In this document: positions 34,384 through 46,600 of the stretch, one piece after another
Layout: every line of letters starts with the position of its first letter
Position numbering within the stretch: position 1 is the first letter of the stretch
NCBI RefSeq assembly: GCF_028502605.1
Contig: NC_079234.1
Coordinates: 5,332,001-5,396,000 of the forward strand
DNA: 64,000 nucleotides
Origin: Trichoderma breve
Taxonomy: Eukaryota; Ascomycota; Sordariomycetes; Hypocreales; Hypocreaceae
Direction: 5' to 3'
Made by a program: the position numbers and the translations under genes
The notes under the pieces: model-generated
What the model saw: only the letters and a program-made list of their open reading frames with translations
Databases searched by the model: none
Told to the model about the DNA's origin: nothing

Positions 34384-36744
34384 ATGCCTCAGTCCTATCA
34401 GACCCAAGCGGCCACTGATGGAGAAAAGAATCAAGAGCCCACGATTGTCATAGGCATAGACTTTGGTACAACGTAAGTCTATAGTGTCTTGACATTGAGA
34501 ACAAGAAAATGACTGACTTTGTGCAGCTATTCAGGCGTGGCCTGGACTACCTCAAGCCGACCCGGCCACATCAATATAATAACGAACTGGGATGCCGTCA
34601 AGAATTACTGTAGTGACAAAGAAAAGGTCCCGAGCGTCATCCATTACGACGATAAAGGCGAGATTTCTTGGGGTTACACTGTTCCGGAGAAAGCATCTTC
34701 ATTCAAGTTCGAGTGGTTCAAGCTTTGTCTCTTGGACGAGGGCGACATTCCCAAAGATCTTCGCAATGCAGCACAGATTCAAGCTGCTCAAAAGTCTTTG
34801 AGGGACTCGAACAAACACGTCGAAGATGTTATCAGCGACTATCTACGGGAGCTATGGACACATAGCATCACGAACATTAGGAGAGCCGTTGGTGGACAGT
34901 TGGTGGACATTTCCAAGTTCAAGGTTGTTGTCACCATTCCTGCTATCTGGCCAAGCTATGCTCAGGCTAGCATGGTCCGGGCTATAAAGAAGGCCGGCAT
35001 TCTGGAGTCTCGAATTCCTGGCGATACAGTCTTGAAGTTCATTACGGAACCAGAAGCAGCTGCTTTGGCCACGATAAACGACATGTGCACGTATAATAGC
35101 CGGCCGAATATGGAGGTGAGAACATTCCAGATGCAGCAAATTTGTTTCCACCAACTAACCACTCGACCAAGGTTGGAGACCACTTTATTGTTTGCGACGC
35201 TGGTGGAGGTACTGTAGTAAGTTCCAAAGGAATCACTTGGGCTCTTATCATAGCTTACATCAAGTTTAGGATGTCATCACTTACACCGTCATCCAAACTG
35301 ATCCAATTCGAGTCGAAGAAAGCGTCAAGGGAGACGGTATAATCTCGCCCATCCCATGACGACCTACAGCAGCTAACACTGTGTATAGGAAAGCTTTGCG
35401 GCGCTACCTTCTTGGATGACTTGTTTCTAACGGCCCTTCGAAACAAAATCAACAAAATCTCTCCAAATGCTTTCAAAGTACTTGAAGAAAGTGGAGGGTT
35501 GAACCGCATTATACATAACGATTGGGAGAATGGCATCAAACCTCAGTTTCGCAACACTAATCAACACTGGTTGGTTCAGATGCCGAGCAGCGGGTCGAAC
35601 AGGAAAAGAACTCATGATCAATTCCGCTTCTCAGATATCAAGTTTAAGGCGTAAGTACTACTAGGCGGGCGATTGAAGGTTGAGATTAATGGAGTTCGTG
35701 GATGCCGACTAACTTGTTGGCGAACAGCAAAGATGTCCAGGGGATCTTCACGCCAATAGTGGCTGAAATAGAGACCTTGATAACTATCCAAGCATCAACT
35801 GTCAAGATAAAGTACAAAAAGGAGCCCAAGGTATGACATTTGTATTGATTTGTTACCAGTTACATCACTGATATTTTACCCAGTTCCTCGTCCTGGTCGG
35901 TGGATTTGGCAGGCAGCTGTTTCTTTACACTCGGCTTCAAGACCTACTGAACCGAAAGAAGGGTCAAAAAGAGAAGACCGAAATACTACAAGGCTTAGGC
36001 GCAGAACCGTAAGTACTATTAAGAATCTAGATTGGGAACTAGTACTGATTTTTTTTTCCATGGCTATATAGTTGGACAGCAGTCTGTCGTGGGGCTGTAA
36101 TAAAGGGGCTCGAGCAGTCCGAGGATACGACCGCGGCCACAGTAAGCTCCAGAATAGCAAGGATGAGTTACGGCATGATTTATGATGCTATACTATGGGA
36201 AGCGAACAAGCATGATCCACGGGATAAACAATGGAGTAACGTCCATCGGCAAAATCTAGCTAAGGGCCAAACATCTTGGTTTTTACGCATTGTGAGTCAC
36301 CGCCCCAACATGACCAAGTTCAATCAGAATTAACACACTGTCAAGGATGATATTATTTCTGTTGATGAGCCAGTCGTTAAACAATTTTGTCATGACCTTA
36401 CGGAACCGACCGAAAGTCTTACGATCAGATTCATCTACTCAACCGCAACTACTCCATCAAAGAGATGCGATGAGACAGTCAAGCAACTCTGCGAATTGTA
36501 CTGTTCAAGTGTCCCTGATTTCTATACCCTGCCTACTTGGATCAATCGTATAGGAAAAGTCATTAGGCGGGTTAGCTTTGATGTCAAGATGATATCAAAC
36601 GGAGTAACTCTAGATTTTGAGATTATTTACAACGGCCAAGTCATGGCGTCAAAAAACTTCGGTATCGACTATACCGGCTGTGGTTCTACTGTGAACCAAT
36701 CACGGGAAGACTATAAATCGGAGGAAGACTCTGAAGACGATTGA
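34384..36744 (+). CDS. Divergent Hsp70-like ATPase 2 (paralogue of ATPase 1)
   Basis: This 632-residue paralogue has nine exons: 34384-34472, 34527-35115, 35172-35216, 35270-35336, 35389-35650, 35728-35830, 35884-36008, 36072-36291, 36346-36744. All eight intron phases match ATPase 1. Exons 3, 4, 6 and 8 have identical lengths (45, 67, 103 and 220 nt), and exons 1 plus 2 sum to 678 nt in both. Motifs: GIDFGTTYSG near 24-33, DAGGGTV at 235-241, and VGGFG near 390-394. About half of the first 220 residues match ATPase 1 by eye. The C-terminal domain is shorter and ends in a SEEDSEDD acidic tail. The start codon is the first ATG of the frame. An 18-bp tandem repeat begins 9 bases after the stop. 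Confidence 0.88.
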
Positions 36745-37431
36745 TGGAGACGATTGACACTCTGGGGATGCTTGACACTCTGGGGATGCTTGACACTCTG
36801 GGGAAGAGAATCGTTTTCCAACGGAGAATCTACTATTGATACCCGTATTGAGCTTGCTTAGATGGTTATGGATGGAGGCGTTCTGGTTTTGACAAAAAAG
36901 GGAGGTTGCCTACAAGATATATTTGCAGGTTTGGTTTTTGCGTGGTTAGGAAAAAAGCGCAATATTTGACAGTTCACCGAGATTTCAGGGGGGAATATCA
37001 CACACAAACAAGATAGCTCAAGACAAAATTTGAAGTTGCTTAGTATTACATCTAAAACACTTGACATTGCCATCTACATCACACTGGAGAACGATCACTC
37101 TCATAGCACGCTTAAATTAACTATCTTGCTAGGCTCGCAATGCCACCCCCGTCTCAAAATGCTCGACATGGTCGTAAAATCAAACCGTCTCAATCTATGA
37201 CCTCGGTATATACCTACACTCATAAGGGTATCTGATGAGGCCTCTTCCCGCCAGGGCCAGTCAATAAATCACTAAAGACAAGGTACAGAAGCAAAGATGG
37301 AGCTGCGTTCATCACAAAAACCCCTTGGGTAAACCACACTTCTCTTCCCCAGCTAATTCATTCAAATACGCTGCACATATTCCATTGCCCTCACCCTCCT
37401 TTTCTTTTCGTTGTTTTCATCCACCACGACC
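36745..37431. other. Convergent intergenic region
   Basis: It holds the 3' UTRs of Hsp70-like 2 and of the C2-MUN gene, plus the 18-bp tandem repeat at its left edge. No gene is seen. Confidence 0.55.
36754..36804. repeat. 18-bp tandem repeat, about 2.8 copies
   Basis: The unit TTGACACTCTGGGGATGC is repeated twice exactly, and a third partial copy matches 14 of 15 bases. It lies just past the stop codon of Hsp70-like 2, so it is probably in that gene's 3' UTR. Confidence 0.9.
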
Positions 37432-40400
37432 TCATCTCCTGTTAGGCAAAAGGCTGTTTCGCCCAAACGGCGCGCCAGAAAAGGCCGGTCCAGAATTCCA
37501 GCCTTGGTTCACGCTGTTCCTAACAATGAGCGCTGCAGCTGCCGTCGCGGCCTGTCGTTCCTTCTGACGCTGTCTCTCCTTGAGATAGTTTGCCGCTTCG
37601 GGACGCATACGCAGGATTCGTAAGATCATATCGTCACTGGCATCTGCCTGCATCTCGCGTCTCTTCGCCTCCTTGGCCTTACGCATCGTGCCCAGATTGC
37701 GGCTCATCATGATACTCTTACCACGCCTGATGGTGCCCATACTTGCAAACGAGCCGGCCCCGCCCAGAGATGCTCCCAAGCTTGACGGCACTGCCAGCCT
37801 ATTACTCGACTGACTCTGCGGCTGATTCTGCTGCTGCAAAGCTTGCTGAGCTCGCTGTGCTGAGGCCGCAGCCATGCGCTCCGATTCCCGAATGAGATTG
37901 CTGGTATCTTCAAAGTAGAAAAAGTTCAGCGAGGCCAGTTCGTGCCACTTAGGCGACTTGAGTACTTCGGCGGGAACTCCGAGTTGCTCGCCCGAGTGCT
38001 CATCCTTGGCATTGAAGAAGACGAAAAGCATTTCCAGCCAGTGATACACAATGTCGAGCTCTCTTCGCGAGAGAGGCTTTTGGGTCGACGGCTTTTCTGA
38101 CAATGGTGGGACGAGAAGATTCTCAATCGTCATGAGGACATCTTTCCACAGACGAGTCATAACAGCTATCATTGTAGCGTCTGTTAGGGTCATCTTCATA
38201 ATGGCAAAGTTGTCATCAAAATAAGAAAACAGATTGGTGAGAGCGCTCTCAATCTGCGCCTGGGTAGGCCCTGTCGAAGGGGTATTGGTGGACGTTCGCT
38301 TCTTCCACAGACTCGTAATCGATGCGCCTACGCCTCCAGACCCTATAAGGCTCCTAAGAGTCTCCAGCGACAGGGTTTCGTTAATTTGAACGGTGAGCTG
38401 AAGTTGGATTAGCCGGCCAGAATCCTGGTATACATAACACATAGAAACACAACATACCTTATCCGTAATTTTTCGAACCATGTCTCTTTCTGTGCGCTTT
38501 AGGTGGCGGAAAGCTTTTCCAAAGTGGAACACAATGTCATCACGCTCTCCTTCCATACTGACTCTAATCAGCAGGCGGCCTTGTGAGTCCAGGTCCAGCC
38601 AGAACTCTCGGGGGAGATAGTCTCCAAAGTGGTTGGGGTCCAGCTTCAGAGAGGTTCGTCCGACGTAGTCGTGATCTCCAAAAGTATCATAATCCCATAT
38701 CGTCGCAATGACGTTAACGGGTCCCTGGACTGTAATGTCAAAGGATTCATCCCAGCGAGGGTTTAGGTTCCGGTGAATGATACGCGTCTTGTGAAGTCGC
38801 TTCTGATACTCATCACCAAAGACTGCGTACGGGTCGCTATAGCCTGACGGATCGCAGGCTTTGAGATCCTCAGCCTCTACAACCTTGATGGTGAACGTAT
38901 ACTTGTTTGGCTTTCGTGTCTTCTTCTTAGGTCCATCTTTCTTTTCTAGCAAAGCCGCACAAGCCTCGACATTCATTGTCTTTTCTAATTTGTCAAGCTC
39001 TTGCATGGCATACTCGATGTTGTTGAGCTTAACAAAAGACTATGGGGAATTTAAGTTAGCCTGAACCATCAATGGACGAGTAATTGCATAAAATCATTTG
39101 AGGCTTACCTCTGGGAAGAACTGAAATGGTTCAGCCTTTTCCTTGTTGTTCCATGCGTCTTTGGCATACTGCATCCACTTCTCCTGGGTAGTTTGGGTTT
39201 GTGCTGCGAGCTCCTGGGCAGAGGGCCGATCCATTTCCTTTGCAAACTGCTGGTCAACAGTTTCGCAGTATCGACCAATACCTGTGGAAAAGTTCTTTGC
39301 TAATGAGGTCATGAACCTGGCATGGTGCTCTGCATTAGCCCATTCCAGCTTGAAAACTTGATCTACTGTCTGGTTGAACAGCATAAACATGTCTATAATG
39401 GACACACTATGCCGTTGCGCGTCTCCAGGGATCTGATCCGGACTCTCTGTCCTAACTTGGAACTGATCTTGCTTGATTGCTTCATCCACAAAATCTGTCA
39501 TCCGAGTCTCGGCCGAGTGTAGCCAGCGCCACACAAAGTCGACAAGTAAGTCTTCAATGTTGAAGGCAAAAGGCTCTTTGGGAAGGAACTCTTCGTGAAT
39601 TCCGCGGATATCCTTCAGCTCCTTGTAAAGCTCAAAGCCGTCCTGGATGTCGATTTCCTCACCCCCCTCGCTGGCCCCTTGCATAATGATTTGGATGATG
39701 GCGCTTGCATCTTGTTCAAATTTCGGGAACACCTCATAGACCAAAATGCTCAGCGGATCGACCCCCATGATGCTAGCAGTCTTTTTATATCGCTTTCGAA
39801 TTCGGTCGCACACCTTGGACACTGCCTTGCCAAGTTTGACAACGTGAGCAAAGTCCCATTCTTCCTTTCGCTCTGGTATCTGTTTCTGCATAGTTTCGTG
39901 GTATATTTCCGTAGCTTTGTGGGCCAGACGCTCGGCCAGGAGCTTCCTGAAGTCTTCCATCACCTCGGCTCGGGGAGAAAAGGTTGCGTCTTGGCCAATA
40001 TGATTCTCTAAAAGGTACATGACAGGCCCAATGTTTGGTGGCTTAACCTCGTAGCATCCTTCCAGGAGGTCGTAAAGTTCTTGCAACAGTGCATCGTGAA
40101 GAATATGAAGAGTGTGCTGGTAAGCGGCAAAATCATGCATCGTCCAACGGCTAGGGTCAAAATCGGTCAGGGGTGCGTTGTATTGATGTATATGGGGTGG
40201 CTTCTTGAGCTCCTGTGATGGAGACTTGATCATGTCAAAGACAGCATCAAGGTCTTCGGGGGCTATCTCTTTCTCAATGAATTGATTGGCGGCTGCTTCC
40301 AGGAGAACGACGAGTCGCGAGAACTGCGGGATGCGCCACCGTACACAAAGTTCATTCATCAGGTCCATGGACTTGTGTGACAGCGGCTGGTAGTCCATGT

Positions 40401-41712
40401 TGGGATCGGCATGGATCTGATCAAACAGCATTGCTTGCTGAAGAATGAATTTGTAAAATGCCCTGGGGTTAGGGGGTGTAAACGTATATATCGTTTCATC
40501 TACGGTTCTGATACTGCTTGATTCGCCAATCGCTAAGGAACTTAGGCTGATGGATGGATCAAAGGCGAAGGAAGAGGAATCTGGGTCAGATATCACACGG
40601 CTCAGATCAGCATATGCCTGATCATCTGCGTAAAGTGATCCCGGTCGACTCGGCAACGATTTATCGATGGGACCGGTTTTGGTTTTTGCCAACTCTGGCT
40701 TGGCAGTCAAGATATCCATCATCATCTGTGAGAGATGTGTAGCCTCGGATTTTTTCCACTCGGTAAAGCCATCTTCAACATCAAAATCATGACTGCTCAG
40801 CGTGCCAGGTAGATTGGCATTTAGCCTAGTCTGGTATGATTTGAGATCTTTGAGAGCGGCCTCTTCTGTCCATACCTGACGGTTTGCGTTGAGTTCCTTC
40901 TGAACCTCTGAGAGGCCCATTCCAAAAATGCTTGCAACCACCTGCACCATGGGCATGTCCTTGACCTCGTAGCTCAGGGGCACAATCACTTCGATTGTGG
41001 TACCCGTACCAGCAGTGCTGTTGCTAACCAGGTCCTGGTCGTTTCGAAGAAGCTTGGTCTCTAGATCTTTGAGCCTAGTCATTAGTTCGGGGCGATCTCG
41101 GTCATGGCCAAGGTCTTTCATGACATTTGCGGCAAGCCTCACAAACATGGCCAGGTGGCGGTCTGGGAGTAGCTTCCAGGAGTCGGATTCATCGTCAGCT
41201 GCCTTTCCTTTCTGGGCGGCTTTCGTCGCTGCAGAGTAGAAGATCAAGACCAAGGGCTCAAACTTCCTTTCCTTCTCGATTGTCTTTCGAAATGTCTTCT
41301 CGGAGAAGGCCGTATACGCCTCGGCAAAGCTTCTCTTGACCGCAGCATCGCTGTAACCAGGCAGGGCCTCGCTGCCCCTCAACACGCCACCCACACGGTC
41401 GAGCAGAGCGGCAGCGAAGTTATGAGGTAGCTTGATGCTCGTAGAGGTTCCCGACACAAAGTCTTGCACGAGCTGTCCCACGCTGGTGTGTGTTCGAGTG
41501 GGCACCTTCGGAGCCGGGACATATTGCTTTCGTTTGGCTTTGGGTTGCAACAGGTAGTGCAGATAGGCGGTGCGCAGCGCAAAGCTTCGAGCTTCGTCGG
41601 GGTCGACAGGATGCTGCGCTTGAGACTGAGGCCGCGATCTTCCCATGTCTTTGCTGCTATTGCTGTGCCCATGTTGAGGCTGGTACGACTGGCGGTGCGA
41701 CGCTGACGACAT
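37432..41712 (-). CDS. Munc13/Ync13-like C2-MUN domain protein
   Basis: This 1383-residue protein belongs to the fungal UNC13-like family (S. pombe Ync13/Git1 class), which couples vesicle traffic to the plasma membrane and cell-wall integrity. Exons: 41712-39109, 39039-38458 and 38397-37432. The N-terminal 870 residues are mostly helical, with MHD-type helices of the MUN region (about 400-860). A C2 domain spans about 915-1010. All five calcium-ligand aspartates can be seen: D931, D937, D984, D986 and D992 in the DxDxxxxxD pattern. A second helical MUN part follows, then a Gln/Ser-rich tail. The second intron (60 nt, GTATGT to CAG with a CTAAT branch) is in frame and stop-free, so skipping its removal would insert 20 residues after the C2 domain. 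The gene is divergent from the ArfGAP gene 1.9 kb away. Confidence 0.88.
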
Positions 41713-43646
41713 GGCGACGCTCAGCAGGCAGAATGATGCCCAAGCCCACGGCGGATGCTAAGCCTCATAGCCGGACTGAATCTAAAAGGGGGGGTCGAGC
41801 AGGCAGCCGAGGCTCGAGGCGGCTAGTGGGCGACGCTTGAAGGAAGAGAAAGACAACAAAGGGCTGGACGGTGTTGCAGAGATTCGTATCGACTACGTGG
41901 TGTTGGGAAGAGAGGCCACTGCTAATTAGGATGGATGGAGGTTTGGTGGTGTAACTGACCTGTGGAGACAGCAGCGCCTGAACGTCATCTCCTGATGGTG
42001 CTCTTTTAAGCGCGAACCCCCCTGGAAGACATCCAAGCATGCGCCACGGGATGCGCAATCAGGAACCGGGCTTTTGTTGCAGAGGGGCGCTAAATCGTTT
42101 GACGGACGCAATTGATGTCCATTGGATGTGCGAAGGGATACGAAGCAGAGTGCGACCCCACAGCCACTGATCTATAACGAGACATTGAGCACGGGTAATG
42201 ACACGGGCTTATGCGATATTTACTGAGCCTTTGCTGGTCTGGTCGGGGCTTGGAGTCTCAATGAAAGTGTACATGCATTGTGATTGTGATACGAGTACAT
42301 GCAGAGTTATCGAGAGGCTTTAACATGGAAATTCCGGGGTTGTCACATTGTTCTCCTTCAATTGGTTCAAGGGGACGATACGAACCAACTGGCACAAGTT
42401 GCCCTTGGAAACCCCGCTTTGCTGTGCTTTGGAGGGGGTGTTTTAATTTGTAACTCCACGAAGATGACAGTCATGATAGTTGTACGCAGTATTGATTCCA
42501 CCTAACCTAAGAATAGGTTCTGCCTTGAGTAAGTACAGTAGTGCAGTCTATGTCTATGCCATCAGCCCCGTCATTGCCGGTGTTGTAGATATTTTTGCAT
42601 CACGCACGCGCGTCGGATTCACATGCTCCCATGGCACGTGTGAGGCTAGATAGATCTCGCCACCATCTTGCTTTGTCTCGTCTAGCACCCATGATGCTGT
42701 CAGTTAGTACCTTGAAGTAGTGCGGAGAAGCTTAATGACATCAATCATTCCTTAGGTAACTAGAAGCAAAGCAAGATTCAGCTTGAATAGAGGAACAAAG
42801 GGATTACTCAATATGTAGTAAACTACATGTAATCAAAAACTGTGCATTGAAGTTCTTTAGCCTACGGGTACCTCTGCCATCTACGGAGTACCGCATGTAC
42901 TTACCCGCCAGCGGCCAAGATCACCTGGAGTTCCTTTTACGCGGAAAAGAAATGCAATGAGTAAGACGATCTACCACCTAGATACTTTCTTGGCGGCAAC
43001 GGCTCAACTGCTTGATCGCATTATCGATACCTAGCCATTCAACCATTGCATCCAGTTCTCGTAAATCCCAGCCAGGCCCAACGCAAGCCTTTCGTGGCTC
43101 AGTCGGTTTTAACAAAGAACCTTGACCCAGCCAGCGCTAACAAAGAGGAGCTCAGATGGATGTTTATCTGTAACAGGCGCCTCCTTGAAGGCGTTTAGCG
43201 GTGCCTGGTAGCTGAAGCCACATCTCCACAGCCCTGCGCTCCAGGTCACCTTCAGTGGCCAAACCCAGCAGAGTTCCACCTGATACCCATTCAGCCATTA
43301 TAGGCGCGTCTGTGGCCGCGGTATACTTCTGCATCCAAACTCTTTATTATTCACCTCCCCGACTTCTGCGTGCGGCTCGCCTTTTGTCGCCCTCCGAGCT
43401 CTTCTCTTCTCTTCTCTTCTCCCGCATCGCATCGATCGCAGTCTCGCAGCATTTAACCACCGCATACATTTGCTGTCATCACTTATCCAAGCATTTCTTG
43501 CGGCCTGTCTGATCGCTTCTGGCCTCCAGATGACGATCCGCTTCCCGCCTCGAGCCCCGCGCCATCTTCCCTTTGCCAGCTCGCTCGCCTCTCAGTATCG
43601 CCATTCCCCAGCTCCCGCTGCTGGCCTCCGCTGAGCTCTCGTCGCC
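41713..43646. other. Divergent intergenic region, 1.9 kb
   Basis: It carries the promoters of the C2-MUN gene (-) and the ArfGAP gene (+). It includes a CTCTT pyrimidine repeat near 43.4 kb and one TACGGAGTA motif at 42882-42890. No gene is seen. Confidence 0.55.
43399..43423 (+). promoter_or_regulatory. CTCTT pyrimidine repeat upstream of the ArfGAP gene
   Basis: Four tandem CTTCT/CTCTT units lie about 225 bases upstream of the start codon. Pyrimidine tracts of this kind mark transcription starts in many filamentous fungi. Confidence 0.4.
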
Positions 43647-46600
43647 ATGGGCAATGTCAGTAGCAGACCCGACGATGGGTCGACTCTATATCTCAGAGAC
43701 CAGAATCGCTGTGCGTGCCATCCCTGACCGGATCTGCGACAGTTTGGCGTACTGACCTAAGCCTGCAGTGAGCATCACCTCGATTGTTGTTACGAACCCG
43801 CGGAAGCGCACTTCCATTCACATCACTCCCAACGCATTCCCGGCCAGCAGAGTGAGCGCCGCGCGACCTCCGGGCGACAGCAACCCCATAGAATTTGTCC
43901 AGGTTAGCCCTGCGCAATCTCTTTGTTTATCCCGCTCCTGAAGCTAACATCCCCGGGATCAGGACCCCGAGTCTTCCAACGGCAATGGACCGCCCAACTT
44001 CCTACTCAAGCTAAGCGGCGATGATGAGCTTATATTTACCTTCGCATTTGTTATCCGCCAGACGACGCAGCCCGCGCTATCGAACTCGCCAAATCCCGAC
44101 GGCCAAACTGCGTCGACCGATACCAACATATCTGGTCTCACCTTTGTCTACGCTTCCACCTCAAAGGAAGTCGAGAACCTAGTCACTCGAGAGTTCCACG
44201 CCAATCCCAATTTGCATAAAAATGACAATGTAGCTCTTGTTGGAGATTATTCAACAAGCGGGAGCGCCGCGGTGTCCTTCGAATGGACGTGGAAATGGAA
44301 AGCTCCTAGTCGCCAGGAAGACAAAGGCGGTGGCTGGAGGAACTCTTGCAGCGTTCGTCGCATACTTCCTATTTCCCATGGACTGTGAAGCTAACTGTCT
44401 CAAGTTTGTCGAGTACGATTCACGCGCTCACCGATTGCATACTCTCGCTGCTTTTTCATATTGGGTTTCAAGTATGCTCGGCCGGTTAAAGTTGCAAAGT
44501 CTTCTTGTTGCTGACAAACCTCTTTTCAGGTTCATACACAACACCAACTCAGCCCAGCTCCCCCTCGGCACCGTTCCTTTTGGCGTCACCACCCAAGATC
44601 CGAATTGCTTCAGCTCAATCGGTAGACTCTCGCCTCGCCGCCGCGGATATTGACGAGCAGCCGCTCTCCCCCTTGCTCACCCCTGGAGAGATGAACCTAC
44701 CCCCTATTCCGCAAACTAAAGAATCTGCAAAGGTAGACGTACAATGCGTTCCCAGGCCAGCCGAAGACGTTACTGTAGCCGACGATGGTCCTGTTTTCCG
44801 CGCCACACTGAAAGCACTTGAACAAAAAACCGGAAACATGCGCGCGCAGATGAAAAAGGTGTTAAAGAGAGCAGAACAAGTTCATACATCTCAGACCGAA
44901 GCCAACGAAGCATTTGTCGCTTTTGTGGATGCGTTGCGCGAAGCCTCGTCTACGAATGCAAACGCCGTTCAGCCTGCGTTGGAGCACTACTTTGACAAGA
45001 TTGCTCGAGAAATCCTGGCCTATGAACGCCAAAATACCGCGAATCTTCAGAAAATCATTATCGATCCCATTACCAAATTATATCAATTCGATATTAAGCA
45101 AGCAGAAAATAAGAAGCGAGATTTCGAGGAAGAGAGCAAAGATTATTATGCCTATGTTTCACGATATCTTGGACAGCGTCAAGACTCAGTCAAGGCTAAG
45201 AAGCTTGCTGAAAGCGATTCTAAATATCAAAACAAGCGGCGAAATTTCGAGCTAAAGCGCTTTGACTACTCAAGTTTCGTCCAGGATCTCCATGGTGGTC
45301 GCAAAGACCAGGAGGTGTTGTCACATCTGACAAAGTTTGCTGATGCACAGACGGGTTCATTCTTGTCTACAGCGCAAAAGATTGAAAATCTTCGCCCCCA
45401 GCTTGTTGCTCTGGCAAACGAGGTCCAGGAGGCCGACAAGGAATATCAATACCAGCGAAGGGAGCGTGAGGAGAAGCGGCGTCAACTAGAAAAGAGCAAC
45501 AAGACGTACACAGAACCGGAACAAGCCAGCCTCGGCAGCGCCGCAACTATAGTGGCAAACTCTAACAGCAGCACAGCCCATACCTCAGATACGGAGCTTG
45601 GAAGAGCTGAAAGCACAGGCTCTCAGCTCAAACCTTCGACCTCGAGCGGCGCTGTGCAAACAACAGCGACTATTCCCGCACCTGTGGATATCGGCGCCTC
45701 GGCTATCGGCAGCCCCAGCCAGAGTTCAAAGTTCAAAGGCATCCGTGATCTCGAGGACCAGAGTAGCTTACAATCGAACTTATCACAGAGAAAGGAAGGT
45801 CTTCTCTGGGCATTGAACCGGCCAGGCGGGCACGTTGACCCTCGCAACTTGAACAAGCAGGGATGGCACAAGTATGTAACCCACCTCTCTAGGTCGACTG
45901 ATTTCTGGCACGCACACTAACACAACATACAGATTTTGGATCGTTCTAGATCAGGGTAAACTGTCCGAATACAGTAATTGGAAGCAGAAGTTGGATCTCC
46001 ACATGGACCCAATTGACCTCCGCATGGCTTCGGTCCGCGAAGCCAGAAATGCCGAGCGGCGATTTTGTTTCGAGGTTATCACGCCCAATTTTAAGCGTGT
46101 GTATCAAGCAACGTCCGAGGAGGATATGAACAGCTGGATTTTGTCCATCAACAATGCGCTGCAAAGCGCTGTGGAGGGCCGATCTTACCGGGACCGGCAG
46201 GCAACATCAAGGGGGTCTGATTCTTCTCTTAAGAGGGACATCGGCTCCGTTCTCACTGGCAAGATCCAATCCGTCCATGGCTCCCACCACTCGCATCACT
46301 CCAACACAAATAGCGGGGTCCCGTTCCGAAGAACAACGGTTGGCGCACGGCCCAGTCCAGTGCGGATGCCCAGCTCAAGCTACGATGAACATCCAGACAG
46401 GCTATTGCAGATGCTGCGGGACAATGACCAAGGAAACTGCTACTGTGCTGACTGCGGCTCGGATATCAAGGTTGAGTGGGTGTCGATCAATTTGGGCATT
46501 ATTCTTTGCATCGAATGCGGCGGCATCCATCGTTCGTTAGGAACGCACGTCAGCAAGATACGCTCCCTCACTCTGGACATCAAATCCTTTACTCTCGATA

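Noticed and set aside
43962..44160. Minus-strand frames opposite the ArfGAP gene
   Set aside because: These are shadows of the plus-strand exons, which have matching splice sites and family similarity.
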